A stretch of 64,000 nt of DNA from Ephydatia muelleri (lineage: Eukaryota > Porifera > Demospongiae > Spongillida > Spongillidae), in contig JABACO010000007.1 in assembly GCA_013339895.1 (NCBI GenBank), positions 109,501-173,500 of the forward strand, written 5' to 3'. Below are positions 11,348-23,900 of this stretch, piece after piece (positions within the stretch are counted from its first letter, which is position 1; each line of letters starts with the position of its first letter). A program made the position numbers and the translations under genes. The notes under the pieces are model-generated. The model saw only the letters and a list, made by a program, of their open reading frames with translations. It was not told the origin of the DNA and did no database searches.

Positions 11348-13400
11348 GACCTCAACGAGCTAGCTAGCTTGTGTTCCAAACCCCAGTGGGCAGAGAGGAG
11401 AGATGGTGTGGCACAACTCCAGATGCTGCTGGAAGGCGAAAAGCCTATGTCGTAAGCCATCCTCACACACCATGCCCCAGCCACACCCACTCCCTCTTCC
11501 CCAGACACAATGACATGATTAAAGTCAAGGGAATATTTCGGAAGCTTTTCTCGGATCCACACAACAAGGTTAGGTTTCAAAGGCCTTGAGGAATGGTATT
11601 CTATTTAATGCCCCTAGGTGTTTGGCATGTTTCTTGACGTGCTTGGACGCTTCGTGGAGGAACACAAAGAGTATCTAGACGACTTCCTGTTCCTCATGTT
11701 GCTACGGTTACTGCATCGTCAGGGGACAGACATGCTGTCTTCTGTTCACTACAAGCTGATGGCGGTGTTGGAGCTGATTCGAAAGAACTTTGAGCCAGAG
11801 CAGCAGTTTATGACTCTGTGTCGCATCCTGACCGATCCTCAGCAACCAATGAACACCAAGGTGAAGCAGGCGTGGCTAGAGTATTTCCTTGAGCTGATTG
11901 GTCAGGTGGAGTCTTCCGATTTCAAAGATGACCCTGGTATCCTGAGTTATCCTGAGCTATCCTAGACTTCTGTGTACCCATATACAGAGGGAACATTATG
12001 CAGCACATACACTCATCCTATTTAATGCTCATCGCAACAAGGGGGTTCTGTGAACATGCACATCCCATTTATAGCCCATCACAATAAGAGGTCTTCTAGA
12101 CACAACACCCCATTTGATGCCCATCACAAGGTGGGTTTCCTAGATATACCTTAACCTCTCCTTAGAAACACAACAGATGGTTGCTAGGCTACTGGACATG
12201 ACCTCTGACCCTGGCAGTATGGAGTTAAAGAGGAGCGCCCAGCGTGCAGTGGTTGGACTGTTCGAACTAAACCCTGCCTCTCTCACACTCCTTATAAGGA
12301 ATGTCCCCAAGAAACAACAAGATGACGCCAACAAGATTATCAAAGCACATATGCAGGTGGGTGTGGTCATGCCCCTCCCACGATATCACATAATGTATTG
12401 ATGCAGGAAGTGCCGGGTGAGGATGGGGAGGAGGGAGGAAATGAGAAGCCAACAGCAAGCCATAAGGTGAGGAGAGGGAGGGAGGAGGGAGAGGGAGGAG
12501 AGAGGAAGTAACATTGTGTCCACCTAGGGTCATTACATTATTTCCACCAATAGTTTAGGCTCAGATCCGGAATGTTGACCTGGGGACTAGTATGTAAAAA
12601 ACAATGAATGGCTAAAGCATATGTCACTCTAAATAAAGCCCTCCAGTTGAAATGAAAGTTTAGTCTGTCCTGTTGTCTTGAATATACTTTTTTCCTTACA
12701 CAATTGGTCAAAGCTGACATTTTAATTATTTCCTGTGCCCTCATAATTCTAATTATTACACACCTAGGTTTCCTCATCATATGCGCTTCAGCGAAGTAAA
12801 TCGCCATCACACTCCAAACTCCTGGGGACCAGGCCACCATTGGGGGCGGCACCTGGCCCTGTCCCCAGACCATCATCCAGGAATGCGGAACTTTCTGCTC
12901 CTAGCCTATTAGTGGCTTCACGTGCCATGTGCTCCTCCTCCCCAGACCTTAGTGCCATCGGTATATGGTTACACCTGTGTGTGATGTGTGTGAAATGTGC
13001 ACATTTGCAGGACCTGCCCCCTCCACGAGAAGTCACATTCCCACGCCTAGTGCCGCGCCTGTCAGCAGTCCAAACACAAGTCGCATTCCCATGCTACGCC
13101 GTCCCAATTCCACGACTCCTGGTAAGAGCTCCACCCCTCAGGCTCTAAGGAAGGGCACCTCCCCTCAGGGGGGAGGGGTGCGGTCTGCATCCGTGGACCC
13201 GGAAAGGATGTCTGAGAGGGCCCAGGCCATGCCACGCCCCTCTAGCGTAAGGTCTCATTCGAGCTTGAGGATTCTGAGAACAGGGTCATCAGATATGGAG
13301 GACATCAAGGAAGGATCTTCTCCCTCCAACAGTGCTGCCTCAAGCCAATTCTCTTTCTCTGATCTCACCAAGCTGGACTTTGGGTCTCCAGAACATGGAG

Positions 13401-13475
<75 letters not shown>

Positions 13476-14680
13476 GCAACAGGGCAGTAAGTGGTCTGGA
13501 CTATGTGACCTCTTTTGGCACATGGGATGTGATTGAATTGACTAAACTATCAACACCCCTCCCTCTCCACACTTAACCCTCTTCCCTCCCTCTCCACACT
13601 TAACCCTCTTCCCTCCCTCTCCACACTTAACCCTCTTCCCTCCCTCTCCACACTTAACCCTCTGTGTGCTTCGTACATATGATAGTTATCACTTTTGTTG
13701 CTATGATGTGTTGTTATTGGTTACAGGACTGCCTCCCTCGAGCACAGCCCCCCCAACATCAGGTGATCGTGATGAGGTGGACCTCATAGTGATGGAGCTG
13801 GCCACTGCCTCCAGGTGGGTGTGGTTATGACATCGCTCTCACCCACCCACCGCTCCTCCCCTTTCAGTTCCAAGCTCAGAGGACTGGCCTTGCAGTCCCT
13901 CCTCACCTTCTCCAGGGAGTATCCTAACAAGTGCAACTGGGAGAAGAACATGGCTGCCACCATGAGGGCACTTCTTGGTCTCCTTGACGACGAGGAACCT
14001 CCCACCAGGACCATGGCCCTGAGAGTGGTCAGAGAGATCCTGAAGACCAGCAACAAGATGACAGGCGAGTTCTCTGAGCCTCTTACTTTGAAGGTTGTCA
14101 AAAGCTTTGCTGACAATGACACCAGTGTAAGTACTCCTTTTGTAACCATGGGAACAGACCACTCCCCTCTTCCCCCCTCCCACAGGTAAGTCAGGCAGCA
14201 GAGGACATATTCTCCCTCTTGGCACCTGCACTCCCTAATGAGAGCACACTCCTGCTTCTTATCCCCATGGCTGCCAAAGAGAAGTACCCCATGTTGCTAG
14301 GGGTGATCAAATTCCTTACCAAGGTGAGAGGATGTGGGTGTGGCCCTTCCTGGAGGGCAGAGCCTCAGATGTGCCTCTTCTTCCTATCAGGTGGTAGCTT
14401 TGTCCAAAGATGAGTTTCTCAGTCAACACCTGTCAGCTCTGGTTCCCTCTGTTGTCAGGGGATACTGCCACACAGAGAGTAGTGTGAGAAAGACCAGTGT
14501 CTTCTGTTTGGTAGCCATTCATGCAGTGGTTGGAGAGAAAATCAGAGAATACCTCTCCAAGCTCACATCATCTCAGGTAGCATGTGATGTCATGTGACCT
14601 GATTCCACATTCCTCCTCCCCAGATCAAATTGTTGGATTTGTACATCAAGCGTCACCAAGGATCTAACTCAGACCAGTGA
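11348..14680 (+). CDS. CLASP1: CLIP-associating protein (CLASP), 5' half lost in gap
   Basis: CLASPs bind microtubules through TOG domains and promote rescue and pausing at plus ends, kinetochores and cell cortex. The first exon after the gap (11348) gives DLNELASLCSKPQWAERRDG, the start of an internal TOG domain. It continues with IFRKLFSDPHNK, VFGMFLDVLGRFVEEHKEYL (11619 on) and GLFELNPASLTLLIRNVPKK (near 12255-12315). A Ser/Pro-rich linker has SRIP near 13085, a classic SxIP EB1-binding motif. The C-terminal CLIP-interacting TOG domain follows: TMALRVVREILKTSN, ESSVRKTSVFCLVAIHAVVG and IKLLDLYIKRHQ before the stop at 14678-14680. The order matches vertebrate CLASP1/2. Introns carry a (GT)n run and a 27-bp minisatellite. 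Confidence 0.88.
13398..13471. repeat. (GT)n microsatellite in CLASP intron
   Basis: About 70 bases of uninterrupted GT just after the donor side of an exon ending SPEHG. Confidence 0.9.
13557..13664. repeat. 27-bp minisatellite, four copies, in CLASP intron
   Basis: Four near-identical tandem copies of a 27-base pyrimidine-rich unit containing ccacacttaaccctc. Confidence 0.85.
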
Positions 14681-14881
14681 TGGCCTTGCACCCTATATGT
14701 GTCTGTACTCATACTTTTATCACGTGCACAAGCCACGCCCACTTGAGGCCCTTGTGTGTGGTGTTTTCTTGTATCTTTTAAAAAACAGTCAATCACACAG
14801 ATGGTATTATAGTGCCGGTATTGATTGTTAAATAGTTAAATAACCGTGAGCTAGCGTGGCATGGTCACACAATATTCATTA

Positions 14882-15430
14882 TTAATAATTTGTGATGGTG
14901 GTGTAGCTGCTGTTTGTAGGAACCTGCCTTAGCTTGCGTGTGGCGAAGAAGAAAGTGCTCAGGCCCCACTTCAGCGTCATGAAGCCCCACACACTGGCTA
15001 CGTACCAGCTCTTCACGAGCGAAGGTTCTGTCAACAGGGGGGAGTAGACATGTTGTCAGGCGTTTAGAGCACAAACACGCGCGAGCACGTGCCCCTTACC
15101 GTGATGGTGGATACTGTCATCAATCCCCAGGCCTAGGTAACACACGAAGCCGCCCAAGCCGGCTCCCGTAGCAACGGCACCCTCCAAAGCGAAGGCCACG
15201 AGCACGTTGGAGTTGAGGGGGCGGATCCTCTTCTCTCTAGTCAAGTACACGTACACGTAGAGCACAAGGTTCAGGAAGGCCAGTACGCCCGAGGCACCGC
15301 CCCAGGCAGCGGCGTGCGTATTTCCGAAGGTCTTGTCCAGGAAGGCAATGCACACGATGATGCCAACCACCACACCCACAGAGGAGTACGCGACTTGGAT
15401 GGCGAAGAGGAGCGAAGGATTGCACCGCAT
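14882..15430 (-). CDS. SLC48A1: Heme transporter HRG1 family, four-helix membrane protein
   Basis: HRG1 moves heme out of endolysosomes into the cytosol. Exon 1 (15430 to about 15104) begins MRCNPSLLFAIQVAYSSVG and holds three hydrophobic helices, including WGGASGVLAFLNLVLY, the counterpart of the GGLAGVLALW block in vertebrates. After an intron of about 70 bp, exon 2 gives SWYVASVWGFMTLKWGLS and FFFATRKLRQ, equivalent to the SCVWSFISFKWAF segment, and ends at 14882. The size, about 150 residues, equals the family. Its start is 105 bp from the next gene on the other strand, so the two probably share a promoter region. Confidence 0.82.
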
Positions 15431-15534
15431 CCCGGACCGCTAAAATATTGAAGTGAGAAGGGTTGAGGTAATTATTCTAATTCTGCACGTGAAATTATTC
15501 CATTCAGCCCCGCCCTCTTCGCTAGTTGCAACTA

Positions 15535-16570
15535 ATGTCGTCTTCGGCCAAAAAAAGACAACGATCGCAAAGCGCGGGATTCCCGCGGACAAGACGCTTC
15601 TCGTATGAGAGCCCCGACAAGCTAAAAGAGCGGGAACTAGGGTTTGTGCTCGATGGAGTTGTATTGAGCCGCTTGGCGAACGAGGATACGAAGCGCAGCA
15701 ACCCAAGCCTGAACATAGGCATTCCGCAATACAATGCGCTGAGGGACCCTGCTAACCAGTCCTACCTAAGGAGGCGTGGTCTCCCGAAGACTGTAAAGGA
15801 GATCGCGGAAGTAAGTACCACGAGAGGTGTGGCTGATACGTGCCACACCTCACATAATTTATTGCGCACTACGGCACACACACACACCACACACACACAC
15901 ACACGCACACACACACACCACACGCACACACACACACACACACATCATTATCCACACATAAACACGCCCATACAAATTGTCCACTTGGAGGACCCACAAA
16001 AAGCAGCGGAATCGGATTCCATGATGGGAAAGGTATTCGATCACTTCGTAAGGAGTAGCGAAGCCATTACTTACCTCAAAGACGTAAGCAAAAAAGGAGC
16101 AGGTATGTGGAAAGAAGATCATCCACCCAAGACTACTGGCCTGTTCTTACACGTACAGGCTACAGCAGAAAGCTGTACGGAGGACATTTGACTGTACCCA
16201 CTCTCCCTGCTATCGACGGCTACAACGGTCCTGATGGATATCGTAAGAACACACCCGAATTGCGAGAAAAATCATCAGTGTTTGACTACACGGGTAAAGT
16301 GCTCTATAGCCGAGTATAGGTAGAAATATTATCAAGCGTATAAATTGCTGGTCTTTTGCTGCAGATCCATTTGATGTCCCCAAACCGATCAATCGACGGC
16401 TGAGAACACAGTCTGCTCCAGCAACCATACAACTGATGAGGCAAAAATCAGCATCTGTGTACAGGTCGTATCCGGTACAGGGACGACGGATAATGTCAGC
16501 TGCTTGTCCTGACAGGCAGGCATCATCAGCAATGGGTCCAAGGCCTCTGGCTACTGGTCCCATCACGTGA
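15535..16570 (+). CDS. Unrecognised multi-exon protein
   Basis: The start at 15535 reads MSSSAKKRQRSQSAGFPRT. Exon 1 runs to about 15810 (GLPKTVKEIAE). A CA-rich intron follows, then IVHLEDPQKAAESDSMMGKV (about 15970-16100), then SRKLYGGHLTVPTLPAIDGY and VFDYTG, then a last exon with FDVPKPINRRLRTQSAPA that ends at 16570. It is basic, with no signal peptide or membrane segment. The layout of short conserved blocks with YNGPDGY and late proline/arginine motifs resembles small axonemal microtubule-lumen proteins, but this is only an impression and I cannot name a family. Exon joins keep frame except around the 16100 exon, which is tentative. Confidence 0.6.
15875..15945. repeat. (CA)n-rich microsatellite in intron
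   Basis: An interrupted CA run inside the first intron of the unrecognised gene at 15535-16570. Confidence 0.85.
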
Positions 16571-17237
16571 ACTCTTGCTCGCACCTATGTTGGTGAAACT
16601 GTCCAACAGTGACTTATAGCCTTGGGTCACTTTCACAATACTGAACTCATACTGATTGAAGCTGTAGTGGAATGCCATATGTTTCATCTTAAGAAAACAA
16701 TTTGAATGTATATACATGAATATCAGATCTAAGTATATTCATGTATCCTCTTGATCCACTGAGCAGTGAGCTATACCTTCGTTCCCTATTGCAGCATTCA
16801 TGGTTAGATACTGGACAAATTCAGAATCATTTATACCATCCTTTTTTGAAACAGTCTATCATTAATTTACTATAGAGCTGTCTGCAAACAATCCAAACAT
16901 TTGTACATGGATTTTGGCACTCAACTAAGAAACGTAATATTTTACAGTCTCATGAATATTGTAGTGTGTTGTTTGATCCAATTATGCGTCTTAAGATACT
17001 AGTGTACAAATGTGTGGGCATCAGACTTCTTCAATTCACCAGGTAAACACAACTAAACTTAAAGGTCAGTCAATACCTTGCTATTCATTACTCCATTTAA
17101 AACTCATCCCATGTCGCCTATATCCAAGTTGGATTATTCAATAACAGCTTTCATCTTATGTGCCCCTCATTTGATGGCAATAAAGGAAGTCTTTCTGAAG
17201 CTATTATCGATGCCCAATTCCTCTAGTCAATGGCATC

Positions 17238-17277
<40 letters not shown>

Positions 17278-17600
17278 TACGCACACACACGCACACATAC
17301 ACACACATACACACATGCATGTACACACAAAGATATACATTTGTGGATTGCAATCCTCACTATTCATCATCAAAACCAGTCAGCAGTGCGGTATGGGAGG
17401 GGGGGGGGAGGGGGGAGCAAAGACACATGTGCATGACTGTTCCAATTGTCCGTGCGAATCTATAAAAGGTGACTTCAATCTGGGAATAGGAGTGTACTGA
17501 TTCCCCTCCCCCAATCTTGAATACACATCGACAAAATACAGTTCATTTATATCGGGTACCTTTCCCCTCTTAACTGAATTTCGGTTCTAATGGATTGAAA
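16571..17600. other. Intergenic, no gene seen
   Basis: AT-rich sequence without convincing exons. It contains a (CA)n/(CATA) microsatellite at about 17239-17335 and a short G-rich run near 17396-17420. Long reading frames across the microsatellite are repeat artefacts. Confidence 0.7.
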
Positions 17601-17629
17601 TACATTATATTGGATCGTTTACGCGAAAA

Positions 17630-18445
17630 GGGAGCTAACGCAAGTTTATTTTCTGGAAGTGTGAAATGTCCTCTACATTGCTCCTTACGCACTGAGAATT
17701 GAGTAATTGTCATGGAGTTGTAAGGCGATGAATTACATTTCAATGCAAGCGTTAGATTTCTATGACGCGTACTATAATGTATGCACTAGGTCCCTTTTCG
17801 ATCCCATATACACATCGAATCCTGGAATTTACGTAGATTTCTATTTGCACCGAGTTTTTAAACTGTCCCTCAGATTTTAGCTCTAATAGTCACGTACCCA
17901 GACCCGTTCTTTCACGGCAGTGGACGAATTACATCACCACTGCGGTGAAACATTTGGTCTGGGAACGAATCTATCACTCTGGGACAGTACTTGGATCTTG
18001 CAATCAAGACATTTTCAGGTAAGTCATTAGACTCGTTACACACAAAGCCCTGTTCACCTTAAATTTAGTACTTGCTTGAAGTGCAGGCCGCGTTAAGTCA
18101 TAGCGCGTACGAAAGGAAAGGCTGCGGGTCCACTTTGCTAGCTTACGTCATGAGTCTAATGGGACGTTTAGGGATCGAGGCCATGTGTCCTTGTGTTCGT
18201 AAGAACCCCACGTACGTGTAGCAGTAAACGTACAATATGATTACCCTCCCAGACGCAACGTGAATGCACGAGGCCAGTCTCGTGCTTGACACGCGAGGAG
18301 TCGTCTGGGGACCAGACGCTTAGAAAACGTGCCCTAAGTAATTCAGATTGTTGGCATTCGTGGGAGTGTATCATGAAAAGCTCCCAATGCAGGTTAATTC
18401 TTCATACAGTTTCAGCTCTGGGCCCAAGAAGCCATGGTATAGCGC
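17630..18445 (+). repeat. Duplicated unit, block A, copy 1 (putative ZNF promoter and 5' non-coding exon)
   Basis: Strongly similar to 32095-32940 and, inverted, to about 63410-64000. It includes a conserved stretch ending ttgcaatcaagacattttcag at 18018 followed by gtaagt, a perfect splice donor kept in all three copies. A zinc-finger coding exon with a matching acceptor lies downstream of every copy. The simplest reading is that this block holds the transcription start and first, non-coding exon of the ZNF gene; this is inferred from synteny, not from transcripts. Confidence 0.6.
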
Positions 18446-18499
18446 CTGGCTGTTACACCATAGATTATAGCGAGGGGTCCGCCACTACCCTAAAAGCCG

Positions 18500-18665
18500 T
18501 ACGAGTCGAAATCACGGTGATTTCGAAATCAATTTCAGATTTCTGTTTGATTTCCGGTGATTTCTAGATTTCGCAGTGATTTCCGTGATTTCTATATGAT
18601 TTCCAGATTTCCGTGTGATTCCCAGATTTCCGACTGATTTCTTGTGATTTCTACCGTAATACGAC
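18500..18665. repeat. Degenerate 'gatttc' repeat tract
   Basis: About fifteen imperfect, loosely spaced copies of gatttc / agatttc with variable spacers of 3-10 bases. It is absent from the other copies of the surrounding unit, so it arrived with, or at the edge of, the transposon insertion that follows. Confidence 0.6.
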
Positions 18666-19108
18666 TTGGATTTCAACATTTCTTTTGACGTAAAAATACA
18701 TTCGTGACGTAGCTGGTCAGTCTGAGGTCTGAGTGAGGTGACGGGTCACGGCGCGGCTGCATGCGGCAACCAATTCAACAAGGGCATGATTTTAAAGCGT
18801 GCCATTCTACCTAGACTTTTTGGGGTGCGGGTGTGTGTGCTCGGTGTGAACTGTGCTGCCTATATGTATTTTCTCGCGCATTTGTGACCGAATAGTGCTT
18901 TTTAGTGCCAAACGACATAATTTCGATGCCCAAAGGCTATTCTATTTTTGTTTACGTAATTAGAACGGGTCATAAACGGCTCGCTGTTATTGTAAAGCTA
19001 CATTCTGGCTCTTTTGATAAATGACGCCCACGTAATTATAATGTAATAGTCATGGTTATTAAATTTAATACTTACGCAATCAATTAATCAATGCATCACA
19101 ACATTATT

Positions 19109-20955
19109 TTAATACAACAATAACAGTTCATTTTTGCTACAATGTGTGCATAACCAGGAACTATCCTTGCAATACGAATCATTGACACAAGCTTTGTGAT
19201 GCCAAGCATCACAAAGATCACAGCAGACCATTTCGTACCCATCATCAGGCATCCTACAATAACAATGCAGAATACATTCTTCAACTTTGGAAACTTTGTC
19301 AGCTGGTCTGCGGTGCTTTAGGACTGGAAAAGGCGCGATCTTCATTTCCTCAAAACTTGTGATCAAATGTGGGCGCATGGCTTGTTGATCATAAACTAAT
19401 GTAGTGGGATCTTGATCAAATGCTAAACTTGTTAGCACAGCAATGGCATATAAACCACAATCTACTGCACCTCTCTGCTTAGAAATATTCATAACCTGTA
19501 TCTTAAATGATGGTTCTGCGCATTGTACTAGCCTTGCTACAACTTGAAAGGTATCAGCAGATACAGATGTGTATGCACTGTCGTACAAACGCACCTGGTT
19601 TTCATGTATAAGAACACATGCCCAGTGACATTCTCTGATAAAAATGACCTGCATTAATTTTGCAGAGAACTCCGGAAATAAGTTTTGTTTTGCTCAAGCG
19701 TATTTTGGAAACCATCTATATTAGAGAACTGATGTTTCAGTAGAAACTGAGCAAAGTTGATGTGAGCATCTGATAGCTCATGTCCTCCAATCAACCGATC
19801 CTTATCTTGATTTGTCAGGGTTACAATTCCACTTTTGACCCAAATGTGCTCACCTACTTCCTGCACTTTTTTTAGGTCTGTAGATATGTCTATGATGGCC
19901 TTTGTAGATTGTTGATCATCGGCACAGACACATAAGGTGGTGATGTGATCAATAGCAGCGGTGGTAAGGGTTACTGTGTGAGCTGTCATTAAAGCGATTT
20001 TACCTTCATCAAGGGTAAAGAACTTACTGCTACTTGCTTCTGGGCAATCCAAACAGCCTCGTGACAGTGTGCATAAGTATGACTTTGTCGACAAAAAGGA
20101 ATGATTTTCTATGGTATTTCTATCTACATTCAACTCAAACATTTTCGAATCAGATGAATTAAACCAAGAACACATGACTCCCGTCTGTTTTGCTTCAGAA
20201 TTTTTCTTGTAACTAGTTTTTTTATACTGCTGTTTCATTTTTGTTTTTTCACTTGTGTAGCAAAATTGCAAAACTTTGCCAAGCTTCCATTTACACGGTT
20301 CCGGAAACTTAAACGCACATATGTCACCTATTGAAATCACATCGCACATAGTCGGAACAGTGGCATTGGAGTCACAGACCTTGATTTCGTTAGTAGTAAC
20401 ACTTGAATAAGATTGCTTTTCTCTAACTCTAAAAAGGCGATCTGATGAAACCCTTTCTCCTTCTTGAAATAGCCACACTGCAGTTGTTTTGTGGATGTAA
20501 ATTGTGCGGCCAACGTGGCTTACTTCAACAAATCGGGAACACTTCTTTGATGCCTTAGAGCTTTGCACAGGATTTTTGGTATAAATTGATAGAGATGTAC
20601 CTGACTGCACCTTCTTGTAGGAGACAGCTTCCTGCATTTGTACCAACTGCTTTAGAAGGTCCCCCTCGACTAGTTTAGCACTTTTTAAATCATCGAGACT
20701 TGACATGACTTCCTCTTCATCAACAGCACAGCATGCTTCTTTCAGCAACTCAGCTTCATTCACATCACTTCTTGGTGGCTCTTCATCATCAAGTTCTTCA
20801 TCATCTTCTTCTGCTTCAGGAATTATACTGCCTGCCAATTCATTTTCAACTTCCATGTTCCTTTTCAAGGATAACTCCATCCCAAGCATCTCGATATCTT
20901 TCATCGCTAATTTCCTTCCACATTCGACAGCATCTTCAATGTTAGCATCAGTTAC
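19109..20955 (-). pseudogene. Ulp1-type protease + PHD half of the same element
   Basis: Continues the transposase frame as DANIEDAVECGRKLAMKD, then an acidic stretch and a linker of about 400 residues with a possible BAH-like or chromatin-reader character that I cannot prove. A frame change near 19675 is followed by the C48 protease core: ECHWACVL (catalytic His), VRLYDSAY (Asp) and RGAVDCGLYAIAV (catalytic Cys with oxyanion context). The end is a C4HC3 PHD finger: LHCYCRMPDDG, MVCCDLCDAWHHKAC, WLCTHCSK. Ulp1-like domains ride on several eukaryotic transposons, where they may remove SUMO or ubiquitin-like marks; that role here is inference. Confidence 0.65.
20948..20955. repeat. Left 8-bp target-site duplication of the hAT
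   Basis: tcagttac, identical to 24182-24189. Confidence 0.95.
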
Positions 20956-23900
20956 CAGCCCCGGATCCAGGATTTGGCTATGGGGGGGGGCGGTTTTACG
21001 GGAGGGGCGGCACGTTGACAATGAATGAAGCTGTAGGTCTGCGTAGGAATTAAGTGGTCTGCTGTATGATGATTTACCGGTACACCTTAATTCGTTTGTA
21101 CACTATACCCATCATTATACTGATCATGAAGTGGCTGAAATTTATTGATTTAAAAAACCCTATTGTAGTGAAATTGATCATCAATACAATTAGTATAACG
21201 CATCAATGGCATGGCATGCACTACTACAATATGATGTTTAAGCGCCTTGCGCGACCAGAGGTTGCAAATAGGTTTATCACAGCTTCGATGTCAACAGGAA
21301 CAGAGTATTGGATATGCATCTGGGCAAGGCCGTTCAATCGTTCTTGTCCCATTGTCGTCCTGCAGTAACTCTTAAGTCGTTTTAGAGCGGAAAAGCTGCG
21401 TTCTGCACTTGCGCTGGTAACCGGTAGTGTAGCCGCGATGTGCAATAAAACTGACAAGTTGGGAAAGAAATCGGTATCGCAGACGACCAATGTTTCAACG
21501 GCTGTGTCGGGTAACTCTGCTTGTTTGGTCCATCTTTTCTTCCACAAGTCATACTCTCCCTTTACAGCTTGCTCTGACTCCAAAAATTGTCCATACATGT
21601 CAAGAGCTGGTTGCAAGTCACTAAATGAGTAAAATGAAATAAATCTTGGAATGAGTGACCACAGATGTGCTATGATTCTGCTATGCTTATTGAAGCGAGA
21701 GCGCAACTCTGACAAGATATGATCTAGGAAAGGATAGTAAATAGCTCGCTTGAAGTACTCCTGGTCAGAACATGACTCCACATTGACGCGATTTCGCTGC
21801 CTTGCTACTTGACGCGGTTGTTTGAGATCAACATCAGCTACACTTGCAAGTGATTCTGCAACCTCCCACACAGTCAGAAATGAAGCATCATCAGATCGCT
21901 TATCTTCCAGACATGCAATCGTCTCATCCACTAAACTCATCGCTTTGATGAGGTCAATGCCAAGTTTCTGCAGCTGCACTGAGAGTGGCTTTGTAACTGC
22001 CAGAACTTCGTGCATGACAGACGTCGCAACAATGAATTCTGGCCTTGAGATGGAGTTTAAAATCATCTGCGCAGAAGTTGCAGTATCTTTGTCCAGGTCA
22101 AGACACGTTGTGAGGCAAGTCACGAGAGGGCTGAATAGTTCTACAAATGTAAGTACAGCGTCATGTCTTTCCACCCAGCGAGTTTCGCAAAGCTGAAGAA
22201 GGCGTTTTTTGTTGCTGTCAGGCGTTTGATTAGTTACTATGGTTTCCAAAAGAGCTGTACGCTTGGAAGAGTGACTAAAGAAGTTGGCAGCAGAAGAAAG
22301 AATTCCCATAGCATTGCGGACAGCCTGCTCCCTTGAACCATGAGATAAGCACAAATTCAGGACATGGTTGGAGCAGTGGACATAAGTTGCTAGTGGATAC
22401 TCCGCACAGATAACAGCATGTGCCCCATTGAACGCACCGCTCATTGCACTAGCGCCGTCATAGCCTTGACCCACAAGATTTTCAAGGTCGAGGTCCCTGG
22501 TTCGCATTTCGTCCATAATTGTGAATCCTAAGCCTCGACCTGTCAAGTCTGTTACTTCCGTAAAACATAGAAACTCTTCATGTAACTTGCCCTCTTCTAC
22601 AAAGCGTAGAGATATGCTTAGTTGCTCCTTGCGTCCAGCGTCTGTGGTTTCGTCAGCCAGTACACTAAAAAACCTCGCACATCTTACGCGTTGTACTAAC
22701 GACTGTACCATGTGCTGTCCAATGCAAGAAATCAGCTCGTTTTGCGTGGTCTTTGAGATGTACGTCGCTGTACGTGAAGCCGACTTCAAGTGAGCCTCTA
22801 GTATTTTGTCTCCTGAGTCGACCCGGAATGAAAGAAGTGCACGAAAATTTCCTTCATTGAAATCTGTTTGAAACTGACCATCGGAGCCTACTTTCAATGG
22901 CCCATCATCGCGATCACCTCGAAGAGGGAGATTGTGTCTTCCGCAAAATAGAACGGTTTTGATTATTTGCATTAAAATGCTCCTGTTGTGAACCGCTTCG
23001 TCGTTACGGCTCTGATCAATGTGCTTCAAGATATCCATCCCAGACTTCATTTTGTGCCTAAACTCAGCAGCTTGGACAACAGCTGTCTTGTGGTACTCAG
23101 TGTTTTCGTGCGTTGACACGTACCCGCCATTACCAAACAGTCTGTGATATTTAGTTAATGGTTTGATTACCAGTGCTGACAATTTTTGGTTACCCCTTCC
23201 TGCCTCACCACTTGGAGGTCCAAACAAAACACAAGGACGACAATACAGACCTTGCATAGAGGGTGAGTAAGAGAGAAATGGGTACCTCTTAAGATGTTCA
23301 TGTCTCAAGTAACGCTTTTCCTCTTTGCCATTAACTGTTCGAGTGGAGTGTGGCATGACAAAATCAGCACTTGGTGCCCAGACACTGTCTAACAATTCCA
23401 TTTTCAGGTCATCACTAATAACCGAACCAACGTGTAATCCAATGTCGATCCCTGAAGATGATGAATGTTTAGACGGTTGAGTAATCACGCTGGAGATCGA
23501 CTTCATACTAGGGCCTGCAGTGCATGCATTTGCCCGATCTAATCCAGTAACGTCGTCCTGATAGACAATCACTACGCCCTCGTCAACTTGATGTGTAGAG
23601 CTGGTGCAACAATCGCTCAAGGGATGCTCGTCGATGATGGGTTGGGGGACAGGGCACTCAATAACTACATCGTTAGATTCTGCGTGAGGTGGAGATTCAG
23701 CTGGTACAGCAGAAGAAATATGAAGCGATGGAAGCTGAAGTGGTTCAGCGACGTGCTCAATATCCTTTGGAGGAGAGCCTAATTCACGGACTGGACTCCC
23801 ACTCCCAGCTGTGGTATCTAGCGTCCCATCAACCGTTGCAATTGAAGGTAGAGCAGTGCCAGACGCCAGAAAAAATTCTGAAATTTTGGTACATCCTTCG

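Noticed and set aside
11008-11367. A continuous frame joining XPNPEP1 to CLASP across the 100-N gap
   Set aside because: The middle is undetermined sequence flanked by low-complexity introns; no real fusion is supported.
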